DNA of 7,234 nt, from NCBI GenBank assembly GCA_947460915.1, contig CANHKJ010000153.1, positions 1 to 7,234 of the forward strand, in the 5' to 3' direction. The stretch's first letter is position 1, and each line of letters opens with the position of its first letter. Source of the stretch: Verrucomicrobiia bacterium (GTDB lineage: Bacteria > Verrucomicrobiota > Verrucomicrobiia > Verrucomicrobiales > Akkermansiaceae). A program made the position numbers and the translations under genes. This document shows, in pieces, positions 1-6,403 of this stretch. Below the pieces are notes generated by a model. The model had not been told where the DNA came from, did no database searches, and worked only from the letters and a program-made list of their open reading frames with translations.

Positions 1-1
1 A

Positions 2-1084
2 GATCCGTCAATTCGCTACAATCCGATCATGACCGATGCTGATATGGCGATGATCAAAGATCCGATCTATCGAGAAATTTCTCAACGTTTCCTCAACGAC
101 CACGCGTATTTCTCCGAAGTATTTGCCCGCGCATGGTTCAAGCTCACCCACCGCGACATGGGACCGAAGGTGCGTTACATCGGACCAGAAGTTCCCGCCG
201 AAGACCTCATCTGGCAAGACCCCGTTCCTGCAGGTTCGACTACTTACGACGTCGCCGCCCTCAAGGCGCAAATCGCAGCTTCTGGACTCAACGCCAGCGA
301 TCTCATCGCTACCGCATGGGACAGCGCGCGCACCTTCCGCCACTCCGATATGCGCGGTGGTGCCAATGGTGCCCGCCTTCGCCTTGCTCCGCAAAAAGAC
401 TGGGCCGGCAATGAACCAGTGCGGCTCTCTCGCGTGCTCGCAGCACTCGAACCAATCGCTGCTGCCGCTGGAGCTAGTATCGCTGACACCATCGTCCTTG
501 CGGGCAACCTCGGCATCGAGAAAGCTGCGGCGGCGGCGGGTGTATCAATCACTGTCCCCTTCACGCCGGGTCGTGGTGATGCTACAGCGGAACAAACCGA
601 TGCTGAATCGTTCGACGTGTTGGAGCCGATCCATGACGGCTTCCGCAATTGGTTGAAAAAAGACTACGCCACCAGTGCCGAAGAACTGCTACTCGATCGC
701 GCACAACTCATGGGCCTCAGCGCTCGTGAAATGACCTGCCTGCTCGGCGGCCTGCGCATGCTCGGCACCAACCACGGCGGTACCAAGTATGGCGTATTTA
801 CCGATCGCGAAGGCACTCTTAGCACCGACTTCTTTGTCAACCTGACAGACATGGCAAACCGCTGGGAACCCGTAGGACGCAACCTCTACGAAGTACGCGA
901 TCGCAAGACGGGTAACGTCAAGTGGATGGCCACCCGCGTCGATCTCGTCTTCGGTTCGAACTCGATTCTTCGCGCCTACGCCGAAGTCTATGCCCAAGAT
1001 GACAACCAAGACAAATTCGTCCAAGACTTCGTCGCCGCATGGAGCAAAATCATGAACGCCGATCGCTTCGACGTCATCGTCTAA
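2..1084 (+). CDS. katG: Catalase-peroxidase KatG, C-terminal half (5' truncated by window edge)
   Basis: KatG is a bifunctional haem enzyme that destroys hydrogen peroxide by catalase and peroxidase reactions. The frame is already open at base 2 and ends at TAA 1082-1084, so 360 residues are visible of a family length of about 730-750. The ATG at 29 is an internal Met, because the residues before it (DPSIRYNPI) are also KatG-like. Visible landmarks, matched from memory to the M. tuberculosis enzyme, are the TDADM...DPIY segment carrying the proximal haem-pocket Asp (visible residue 14, like Asp381) and HRDMGP with the mobile Arg (residue 51, like Arg418). They are followed by the conserved RYIGPEVP, LIWQDPVP, RGGANGARLRL, TVPFTPGR, DGFRNW, VFGSNS and KFVQDFVAAW blocks of the haem-less C-terminal domain. 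The haem-binding and Trp-Tyr-Met adduct residues lie outside the window. No frameshift is seen. It converges on the lipoprotein gene and is followed by a strong hairpin. Confidence 0.97.
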   Translation, partial: DPSIRYNPIMTDADMAMIKDPIYREISQRFLNDHAYFSEVFARAWFKLTHRDMGPKVRYIGPEVPAEDLIWQDPVPAGSTTYDVAALKAQIAASGLNASDLIATAWDSARTFRHSDMRGGANGARLRLAPQKDWAGNEPVRLSRVLAALEPIAAAAGASIADTIVLAGNLGIEKAAAAAGVSITVPFTPGRGDATAEQTDAESFDVLEPIHDGFRNWLKKDYATSAEELLLDRAQLMGLSAREMTCLLGGLRMLGTNHGGTKYGVFTDREGTLSTDFFVNLTDMANRWEPVGRNLYEVRDRKTGNVKWMATRVDLVFGSNSILRAYAEVYAQDDNQDKFVQDFVAAWSKIMNADRFDVIV

Positions 1085-1110
1085 CAAATCACTTACAGAC
1101 CATCATAGCC

Positions 1111-1151
1111 AACGGGAGGAGTCCGCATTCATCAATGTGACTCCTCCCGTT
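1111..1151 (+). terminator. Strong hairpin after katG, likely intrinsic terminator
   Basis: The 12-bp arms aacgggaggagt (1111-1122) and actcctcccgtt (1140-1151) are perfectly complementary. Inside them the stem continues after a single bulged C (1123) with c1124-g1139, one G.U pair and four Watson-Crick pairs (1126-1129 with 1134-1137), closing on a four-base loop at 1130-1133. It starts 27 nt after the katG stop and is followed by the short, broken T stretch tttagtt. It lies between convergent genes, so it could serve both katG and the lipoprotein gene. The weak T-tract is the main reservation. Confidence 0.75.
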
Positions 1152-1199
1152 TAGTTAGAACCCATGCCAAAGAGCGACTAGGATAGAAAATAGAAATTC

Positions 1200-1634
1200 T
1201 CAAGGAATGCGAAAAATTTTCCCACATGAGGGATCTTTCGCGAGTGAACCAGAGCGGAGACCGCGCACATCAATCACGTTGTAAGGAGTGTAAGGACTTA
1301 ATACTTCACCTCTTGTGCTCGTTGGCTCGGCATAAGGATAATCGCTTCCACCGGGCGAACCAAGATTTTGCTGCGGCTTAGGATTTCCGTAGCGATCATA
1401 GCCCTGCTGATTTTGCTCACTAGTGCGGCGATTCTGCTCCTGAAGCGAAGCAATGCCTGCGCCGAGGCCTGCACCGATCGCAGCGCCCTTCAGGGTCGAA
1501 CGACTATTACCACCTGCGATGACACCCAGAGCTCCACCAGCCACGCCGCCTACAGCCGCGCCTTGTTGTTGATAGGGGGTGCAAGACACCAGAAAAAGGG
1601 TCAACGCCATTCCAGCAGAGATCGTGTATTTCAT
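1200..1634 (-). CDS. Glycine-zipper outer-membrane lipoprotein, 144 aa
   Basis: This is a predicted small lipoprotein of the cell envelope; its molecular role is unknown. The chosen ATG (1632-1634) gives a short signal peptide, MKYTISAGMALTLFLVSC, with lipobox L15-V16-S17-C18. The residue after Cys18 is Thr, not Asp, consistent with outer-membrane sorting. Residues about 25-62 are a glycine zipper (repeated GG, GAG and GxxxG spacings with Ala/Val/Ile) in two hydrophobic runs split by GGNSRSTLKG, resembling the Gly-zipper_2TM/YMGG type. A Gln/Asn/Pro/Tyr-rich linker follows (64-108). The C-terminus (112-144) carries SPYTPYNVIDVRGL and DPSCGKIFRIP, which I recall as a tail in verrucomicrobial lipoproteins. 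The frame is open further upstream into fabH, but a longer start (for example ATG 1709) would bury the signal peptide. It lies 94 nt downstream of fabH on the same strand, and no clear ribosome-binding site is visible. Confidence 0.8.
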   Translation of the reverse strand: MKYTISAGMALTLFLVSCTPYQQQGAAVGGVAGGALGVIAGGNSRSTLKGAAIGAGLGAGIASLQEQNRRTSEQNQQGYDRYGNPKPQQNLGSPGGSDYPYAEPTSTRGEVLSPYTPYNVIDVRGLRSGSLAKDPSCGKIFRIP

Positions 1635-1728
1635 ACGCTGTCTATGACGCACCAAATGCCCAAAAGATTCAAGAAAAGATTCCGCGACAAGCACGATTCT
1701 TTTGCTCATGTTCTGATCGGCGAAAAAA

Positions 1729-2718
1729 TCACCACTCGATGGCCGCAGCCGCCCAGGTGAGACCTGCGCCAAAGACAACCAGCACGATGTTTTCTCCACG
1801 TTGGAAAGCACCACCGCGGTGAGCTTCGTCAAGCGCGATTGCCACTGCTGCGGCTGAGGTGTTGCCGTATTTGTGAAGGTTGACGAAAACTTTTTCGTTA
1901 GGAACAGTGAGGCGGTCAGCAATTGCATCGATGATTCGCAAATTCGCTTGATGAGGAATCACACACGCAATATCTGAGGACTGAAGTCCAGCCTGCGTAA
2001 TCACTGACTCCGCAGCTGCTTTCATGTGATTGACCGCGTGCTTGAAAACCTCTTTGCCGAGCATCGCCAGAGTGGCAAGATGTTCATCGGCATTTTCTTT
2101 AGTAATCGGCTTCGCGGAACCACCTCCAGGAATGTTGAGCAAATGGGTCAGGCCACCATCCGTCCCTAGATCCATCGCCAAAATACGACCTTCACCCGGT
2201 TCGGACTTGCGCAGCACGGCGGCACCAGCGCCGTCACCAAAAAGAATGCATGTGCCACGATCGTTCCAATTCACAAAGGCCGAAAGTTTTTCTGCGCCGA
2301 TGATCACCGCATTTTTCACGGTGCCACCCGAGATCAATTTACGAGCGATTTCCATCGCATAGAGAAAACCTGAGCATGCAGCAGAAATGTCAAAAGCAAT
2401 CGCACGTCGCGCACCGATGTTGTCTTGTACATAACAAGCTGTAGCAGGAGTTAGCGTATCAGGTGTGATCGTTGCCACGATGATCAACTCAACATCCTCA
2501 GCCACTAAGCCAGCCTGCGCCAACGCACGCTGCGCGGCCTTCGTCGCCATGTGCGAGGTGAATTCATCATCTGCCGCAATCCGCCGCTCCTTGATTCCCG
2601 TGCGGGTCGTGATCCACTCGTCCGATGTCTCAATGCGTTTTTCCAGTTCGGCATTGGTCAAAACTTTTTCGGGCACGTAGCTGCCAGTTCCGGCAATCGT
2701 CACAGCGGGTTCGCTCAT
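1729..2718 (-). CDS. fabH: 3-oxoacyl-[acyl-carrier-protein] synthase III (FabH)
   Basis: FabH condenses acetyl-CoA (or another short acyl-CoA) with malonyl-ACP to start type II fatty-acid synthesis in the cytoplasm. From the chosen ATG (2716-2718) the protein has 329 residues, close to the usual 315-330. The thiolase-fold catalytic triad is complete: Cys115 in ISAACSGF, His256 in VIPHQAN and Asn286 in YGNTSAA. Further family blocks are GTGSYVPEKVLTN near the N-terminus, SDEWITTRTGIKERR (32-46), LFGDGAGAAVL (159-169) and GAGLTWAAAAI at the end. In-frame ATGs at 2730 and 2745 and a GTG at 2790 would add up to 24 residues unlike the family. None of the starts has a clear Shine-Dalgarno, so 2718 is chosen by fit to the family. 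The gene diverges from the nucleotidyltransferase gene. No plsX, rpmF or other fab gene is adjacent, so it may form a unit only with the downstream lipoprotein gene. Confidence 0.97.
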   Translation of the reverse strand: MSEPAVTIAGTGSYVPEKVLTNAELEKRIETSDEWITTRTGIKERRIAADDEFTSHMATKAAQRALAQAGLVAEDVELIIVATITPDTLTPATACYVQDNIGARRAIAFDISAACSGFLYAMEIARKLISGGTVKNAVIIGAEKLSAFVNWNDRGTCILFGDGAGAAVLRKSEPGEGRILAMDLGTDGGLTHLLNIPGGGSAKPITKENADEHLATLAMLGKEVFKHAVNHMKAAAESVITQAGLQSSDIACVIPHQANLRIIDAIADRLTVPNEKVFVNLHKYGNTSAAAVAIALDEAHRGGAFQRGENIVLVVFGAGLTWAAAAIEW

Positions 2719-2771
2719 GCGCGGGAGCATGGAGACAAAATCCATTAATGTGAAGTCTGAAAATTGGCGCA

Positions 2772-2817
2772 GGAAAGAAATTTCCGACACGAAAAATCTC
2801 GCCTGTTCTCACGAGAT
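2772..2817. promoter_or_regulatory. Divergent intergenic spacer with two small hairpins
   Basis: The 116-bp gap between the divergent fabH and nucleotidyltransferase genes (2719-2834) must hold promoters for one or both, but I see no convincing -35/-10 pair. It contains two inverted repeats. One is ggaaa/tttcc (2772-2776 and 2781-2785) around a GAAA loop. The other is atctcg/cgagat (2796-2801 and 2812-2817) with a 10-nt loop, ending 17 nt before the GTG start. They could be operator half-sites or leader hairpins, or chance. Confidence 0.3.
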
Positions 2818-2834
2818 CACTCATACATTGGCGC

Positions 2835-3800
2835 GTGACGAAAGCTTTTTTACTCGGTGCTGGCCTCGGCACACGCCTGCGCCCGCTCACCTCTCGGGTG
2901 CCCAAGCCGCTCGTGCCGTTTTTTCATCGCCCGCTCATCCTCCATGCTTGGCAGGCTTGTCGCGATCTTGGATTCACCGATTTCGCGATCAATATCCACC
3001 ACTTACCCGAGGTGTGGAAAGACTCGATGCTCGGGCTCGGTGCCATCGATTGGCGTGACCTCGATGAATGCGGCGGCAACGGCCATGTGGTGAAACAAGG
3101 CACGCTCAATGGCTCGCAGATTCGTTTGTTCGAAGAACCCACCTTGCTCGAAACAGGCGGTGGACTGCGCAACATCCGCAAGTGGATCGGCTCCGACTCC
3201 GTGCTTGTTCACAATGGCGACATCTACTCGACAATGGACCTTCGCGCTCTCATCAATGCACATCAGCAATCTGGGCTTCCCGTCACTCTTGGTTTGCGCA
3301 GCGATGGCGTAGCCAAACACATCGCACTGGATGAAACGGGCGAACGTGTGATCGACATCCGCAACAAACTCGGCAAGGCCGAGGGCTCTCATGTCTTTAG
3401 CGGCGTATATTGCATCAACGCCGAGCTATTTGACTACTTACCCGAGGAAGAAATTGTCTCTGTCATCCCCGCCTTCCTTCGCCTCGCAGAACTCGGCAAA
3501 CTAGGTGCCGTTTTGCTCGACGAAGGCCATTGGTTTGACCTCGGCGAACGCGAAAGCTACCTCGCTGCGCATCAACTTTCCGGCATTGGTCCGATGATCC
3601 ATCCTGAAGCAAAAATCGCTACTGGAGCCATCGTCGAAAACAGCGCCGTAGGACCAGGAGCCATCATCGAAGCAGGTGCCATCGTGCGCAACAGCGTCGT
3701 CTGGCCCCATGCACGTATCGGAGCTGATACCGTTCTCGACCGCTGTATCGTTTACTCCTCCAACACAGCCACCGGGCTCCATCAAAACGCGGATCTTTGA
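2835..3800 (+). CDS. Sugar-1-phosphate nucleotidyltransferase with C-terminal left-handed beta-helix
   Basis: The predicted reaction is NTP plus sugar-1-phosphate to NDP-sugar plus pyrophosphate, supplying activated sugar for envelope or polysaccharide synthesis. The start is GTG 2835, directly preceding the family N-terminus KAFLLGAGLGTRLRPLT. Motifs in the 321 residues are the nucleotide-binding loop GAGLGTRLRPLT (8-19), PKP (23-25), ETGGGL (106-111), the metal-binding HNGD (126-129), FSGVY (188-192) and WFDLGERESYL (233-243). Residues about 253-316 form hexapeptide repeats (IHPEAKIATGAIVENSAV and following), an LbH tail, ending TGLHQNADL. Between the first helices and ETGGGL there is an insertion-like stretch (about 64-95, with DWRDLDECGGNGHVV). 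The overall form resembles mannose-1-phosphate guanylyltransferase and MurU-like enzymes, but MurU lacks the LbH tail. The sugar and nucleotide cannot be decided here. No Shine-Dalgarno is evident. Confidence 0.92.
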   Translation: MTKAFLLGAGLGTRLRPLTSRVPKPLVPFFHRPLILHAWQACRDLGFTDFAINIHHLPEVWKDSMLGLGAIDWRDLDECGGNGHVVKQGTLNGSQIRLFEEPTLLETGGGLRNIRKWIGSDSVLVHNGDIYSTMDLRALINAHQQSGLPVTLGLRSDGVAKHIALDETGERVIDIRNKLGKAEGSHVFSGVYCINAELFDYLPEEEIVSVIPAFLRLAELGKLGAVLLDEGHWFDLGERESYLAAHQLSGIGPMIHPEAKIATGAIVENSAVGPGAIIEAGAIVRNSVVWPHARIGADTVLDRCIVYSSNTATGLHQNADL

Positions 3801-3844
3801 GAGAGAGACTCAAGATTATCAGACATAAGACATAAGACTTGAAA

Positions 3845-3878
3845 CGCAATTCAGAAGCACTTCGCCACTGCTTTTGCG
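3845..3878. terminator. Imperfect hairpin in convergent gap, possible terminator
   Basis: The 124-bp gap between the convergent nucleotidyltransferase and DUF3137 genes contains cgcaa (3845-3849) pairing with ttgcg (3874-3878) and aagca (3855-3859) pairing with tgctt (3869-3873). The loop is nine bases and a 5-nt bulge lies on one side. There is no clear T-tract on either strand, so termination is only suggested by position. Confidence 0.3.
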
Positions 3879-3924
3879 ATTCTTGAGCTATATTGTCGCT
3901 AAAAAACGACTCTCTGCCAAATCC

Positions 3925-4929
3925 TTACTCTTTTGTCCACAGCCGCGTATTCAGATCGAGCTGATTGACCACATTTAGCACCGCGATCAACTGCGAGGCG
4001 AAGCGCTCGATTTGCGCACGGTCTCCTGCTCGCACTTTACTACTGCACTCAAACCAATCCTCACGATTCGGAATCGCCAAGTAGAGATTCGAGCGCAACA
4101 GTGACATGCCAATTTTTCCACCCCAAAACTTGCGTAATTCGAGCAACCGATCTTGAAACGATGGAGTCAACAAATAGCGAGCTTCCACTTGATCTGTCGC
4201 GCGAACCTTGAAAGCCTTCTCGAATTCGGGATTTTCCAAGCGCACCAAATCACCAGACATTCCTTGCAATTTCCTGCCCAGCCACCCGAACGTTGCCTCC
4301 GCCACATCTGGCTCAATGATCACCTGCCCCTGAAAATGTTTCGGAAAATCCGCCATGAAAAAGATTCCCTTAAACACCGTCACCCAATACGTCCGACGGT
4401 TGCCCTTCGAATCCTTACGCGATTCCTCACGCTCTGCATGGATCTCTGAAAAAATCAGATGTGTCCCGCCAACATGCCCCTCGAAGTAATCTTGTCCAGA
4501 GTAGCGATCAATCCGCGATGACTGTAATCCACAGCCCGTGTAATAGTTTTCGGCAATAAAATGTTGGGGATGATATGTCATCCCAGGTGCCAAGGCTGAT
4601 GTCACCCGCGCGAAGACATCCTGCTTGTAACGCGAGCGATAGTAGTTCGCGAAGCTCGACGATTTTGTCGAATACATCGCGATACAAATCACAGCACTGA
4701 GGCAAATGATGATGCCAAAAATCATCATATTTTGCACGGTAAGCAAAACAGCCAGAGCGCCAATCAAAGCCACCCCCATCGTGATCAAACAATTCCGCAG
4801 CGTCCGCGCCTTTTCCTCCTCATGCTTGAGTTGCATTTCATCGAATGCCGCGAACACGGGCTGCAAGCTTTGCTGCAGGGCTTGGATGTCCGGATTCCAT
4901 TGCACCGGATGATTTTCAGAAGCGGACAT
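3925..4929 (-). CDS. DUF3137 family membrane protein
   Basis: This is a predicted inner-membrane protein of unknown function, recognised as DUF3137-like and often encoded beside lemA. The ATG at 4927-4929 gives 334 residues; the longer frame to 4998 would use a TTG. Residues 1-45 are a polar, charged helix. Two hydrophobic segments follow at about 46-64 and 67-86, making a hairpin that leaves the long C-terminal part on the same side as the N-terminus. Family-like blocks in that part are SGQDYFEGHVGGTHLIFSEI (144-163), FKGIFFMADFPKHFQG (186-201), LVRLENPEFEKAFKV (228-242), DQVEARYLLTPSFQDRL (246-262) and NLYLAIPNRED (281-291). The start overlaps the end of lemA by 14 nt, implying one transcript and probable translational coupling. 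A purine stretch (aagaaag) about 10 nt upstream is the only ribosome-site-like sequence seen. The family call is from recognition of motifs, not a search. Confidence 0.88.
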   Translation of the reverse strand: MSASENHPVQWNPDIQALQQSLQPVFAAFDEMQLKHEEEKARTLRNCLITMGVALIGALAVLLTVQNMMIFGIIICLSAVICIAMYSTKSSSFANYYRSRYKQDVFARVTSALAPGMTYHPQHFIAENYYTGCGLQSSRIDRYSGQDYFEGHVGGTHLIFSEIHAEREESRKDSKGNRRTYWVTVFKGIFFMADFPKHFQGQVIIEPDVAEATFGWLGRKLQGMSGDLVRLENPEFEKAFKVRATDQVEARYLLTPSFQDRLLELRKFWGGKIGMSLLRSNLYLAIPNREDWFECSSKVRAGDRAQIERFASQLIAVLNVVNQLDLNTRLWTKE

Positions 4930-5461
4930 GGACGTTATTTCTTTCTTGGACGGCAATTTCAAACGAGGGCATATCGCGGAAATGGAACAGTGAGGCAATG
5001 ATCGAGGAAGGGAACATGCCGATCGAATTCTGATAGTCCATCACTGAGGCATTGTAGGCACGGCGCGCGGCAGATATTTGCTCCTCACACTCCGCCAAGT
5101 GCCGCTGCAACAGCAAAAAGTTTTGGTTCGATCGCAGCTCTGGATAATCCTCGGCCCGAGCAACGAGTGCTTGCACTTGCTGCTGCATCATTTCCTGTGT
5201 GGCCCACGAGGCCCCCGGCTGAGCGGCAAGAGCACGCGCTTGCGTCACCGACTCTAACAAGTCTTTCTCATGCGCCGCAAAAGCCTTCACCGTTTCTACC
5301 AAGTTCGGGATCAAATCAAAGCGCTTTTTCAACTGCACATCGATGCAGGAAAACGCGTATTTCACTTGGTTTCGTCGATTCACCAGTGAGTTGTACATCA
5401 CCGCCACCACGATCAATAAAATCACAGCGATCATCAACACAGGCACGAGCAATTCTTTCAT
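4916..5461 (-). CDS. lemA: LemA family membrane protein
   Basis: LemA proteins are small, N-terminally anchored, all-helical membrane proteins of poorly defined function, often paired with membrane protein or protease genes. The ATG at 5459-5461 gives 181 residues, the usual size. A single membrane segment (about 4-23, LLVPVLMIAVILLIVVAVMY) is followed directly by the family signature: YNSLVNRRNQV (23-33), then IDVQLKKRFDLIPNLVETVK (40-59) and the AAHEKDLLESVTQARALA helix (62-79). The end has RRAYNASVMDYQNSIGMFPS (133-152) and the SLFHFRDMPSFE tail (157-168) typical of LemA. An in-frame upstream start at 5506 would be a TTG and would add 15 atypical residues before the anchor. The 3' end overlaps the DUF3137 start by 14 nt. 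Upstream lies a gene-poor stretch of about 0.5 kb, which must hold the promoter; none stands out. Confidence 0.93.
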   Translation of the reverse strand: MKELLVPVLMIAVILLIVVAVMYNSLVNRRNQVKYAFSCIDVQLKKRFDLIPNLVETVKAFAAHEKDLLESVTQARALAAQPGASWATQEMMQQQVQALVARAEDYPELRSNQNFLLLQRHLAECEEQISAARRAYNASVMDYQNSIGMFPSSIIASLFHFRDMPSFEIAVQERNNVHVRF

Positions 5462-5875
5462 GGATGAGCAAAGAAAAACAGAATCTGCCCTGTTTGACCA
5501 TTCCAAGAATGAGAAAATTTTCCCATCACCCTCATTTGCAATCAGATTTTTTGACAGAAGAGGCTTGTCTTGCGGAGTCTATAGCTGTCAAATCTTACGG
5601 TGATCACTGGTCAAGTCGCGCGTCTGATTCTCTTTGATTTTTACAAGCTTGCTTTGTCGAGTTGGTGAAAATGGTTGGCTGAAAAACGCTGATGGCTTGT
5701 AGGCGTTTTGGACAGGAGCAGAGCGACGTGCCGCGTAGCGGTGAATTTCTGTGGGGCAGAGATTCATCCACACAGGACATGGAGTGGGTGGATCCCTCCA
5801 TAGCGGGATTGACGCGTTTGGAGGAATAGGAAGGGAAGCCGATGCGCCTACGCTGCGTGCCGTTACCGGAACCTG

Positions 5876-5901
5876 TCCGCCGTAGCCTTGGCGAAGGAGG
5901 A
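5876..5901. repeat. REP-like imperfect palindrome
   Basis: tccgcc (5876-5881) faces ggagga (5896-5901) with one G.A mismatch, and the centre gcc-tt-ggc (5885-5892) is itself self-complementary. The pattern matches, with one change, a short palindrome (tccgcc...gccttggc...ggcgga) that I recall as common between genes in many bacterial genomes and that yields spurious 'RRSLGEGG' peptides. It lies about 100 nt beyond the end of the immunity gene. No second copy is in the window. Confidence 0.5.
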
Positions 5902-5945
5902 AGAAGCTTGATCAGTTTCGTTAATAAACCGATGGACTTTGTCTC

Positions 5946-5985
5946 TGCGGTTGGCTGCCTCATTTTGCGGTTGACTACCTCATTT
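5946..5985. repeat. Tandem pair of 20-bp units
   Basis: Two head-to-tail copies, 5946-5965 and 5966-5985, match at 18 of 20 positions (tgcggttggctgcctcattt in the first). Both differences are G in the first copy and A in the second. They begin 14 nt past the stop of the putative immunity gene on the minus strand, so they lie in its 3' untranslated region. Confidence 0.75.
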
Positions 5986-5998
5986 CAGCTTCATTGTT

Positions 5999-6403
5999 TC
6001 ACGCTGCAAGGTGTTTTGGCAATAAAAGACGCAGATCTTTTGCGAACTTCAAAAGCTGCCTTTCAAAAGGATTCGCAACCTGGACGTTCGCAAAAAAAGC
6101 CTCGTTAGCCTCTCTCTCGGCAGGAGTGACTTTTCCCATATAGCGGGTGTTCAAATCACTGAGTCTTGGGCTTTTTTGCGGATCATCCATCGCCGCTAGA
6201 CCTCTCATTTGATTGTTCAGCAAGATCACGCAAAAATAGTTATCGCCCGGCTCAAAAGAAACAGAAAGGGTCCATAAATTCCCCACAAATTCGACCATGT
6301 AAGCACGTCCGCTAATCGCTTTGGGTTGGGTGACGAAACCCAGCTCTTTCAGGAATGGAGTAAAAGCCTGTTCTATTATTCGGCTGAAATTTTGATCGTT
6401 CAT
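5999..6403 (-). CDS. Putative immunity protein of the adjacent toxin, 134 aa
   Basis: This small soluble protein has no signal peptide or membrane segment. The predicted role is neutralising the toxin encoded directly upstream. The evidence is positional: its ATG (6401-6403) overlaps the upstream stop codon as ATGA, the tight coupling expected of a toxin-immunity pair, and no other gene intervenes. No Shine-Dalgarno is visible, so translation may depend on re-initiation. In the sequence, residues 1-22 look helical (IIEQAFTPFLKELGF). Strands follow: ISGRAYMVEFVGNLWTLSVSFEPGDNYFCVILL (about 30-62), then SPRLSDLNTRYMG (78-90) and a long C-terminal helical part with FERQLLKFAKDLRLLLP (113-129). 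The isGr.Y..eFvg..ltvSfEPGDn and LsDLN.rY pattern resembles small hypothetical proteins I recall beside polymorphic-toxin genes, but I cannot name a family. Confidence 0.75.
   Translation of the reverse strand: MNDQNFSRIIEQAFTPFLKELGFVTQPKAISGRAYMVEFVGNLWTLSVSFEPGDNYFCVILLNNQMRGLAAMDDPQKSPRLSDLNTRYMGKVTPAEREANEAFFANVQVANPFERQLLKFAKDLRLLLPKHLAA

Larger units (their letters stand above)
5462..5998. other. Gene-poor intergenic stretch with repeat-like sequence
   Basis: These 537 bases separate lemA from the toxin-immunity pair. I find no supportable gene. The open frames here (minus 5604-5963 and plus 5842-6108) have compositionally odd, low-complexity translations rich in Arg, Ser and Pro with no recognisable fold. 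The stretch contains an inverted repeat ttgaca/tgtcaa (5551-5556 and 5586-5591), a ccgc-gta-gcgg mini-hairpin (5731-5741), a cctcca/tggagg pair (5795-5800 and 5819-5824), a REP-like palindrome and a tandem 20-bp repeat. It reads like an interspersed intergenic repeat or a decayed element; that is inference. Confidence 0.5.

Noticed and set aside
123..656. Plus-strand ORF of 177 aa inside katG (and other frames there)
   Set aside because: A shadow of katG: Arg/Ser/Pro-rich translation with no family features, and katG is clearly the coding frame.
1368..1760. Plus-strand ORF of 130 aa with a hydrophobic N-terminus
   Set aside because: Antisense to the lipoprotein gene; the hydrophobic run comes from the reverse complement of its Gln/Asn-rich codons.
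1635..1928. Upstream extension of the lipoprotein frame into fabH, including an ATG at 1709
   Set aside because: The added residues overlap fabH or bury the lipobox signal peptide; the start at 1634 gives a standard lipoprotein signal.
3821..3840. Short tandem agacata repeat (two copies plus a partial)
   Set aside because: Only 7 bp twice in a convergent gap; too short to mean more than slippage.
5600..5607. 8-bp palindrome gtgatcac
   Set aside because: Perfect 8-mers occur by chance at this length; no partner site is seen.
5604..5963. Minus-strand ORF of 119 aa in the spacer
   Set aside because: The translation is Arg/Ser/Pro-rich and looks like read-through of repeats (RLRRTGSGNGTQRRR); it has no domain and no start signal.
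5842..6108. Plus-strand ORF of 88 aa
   Set aside because: It runs through the REP-like palindrome ('RRSLGEGG') and antisense into the immunity gene; most likely spurious.
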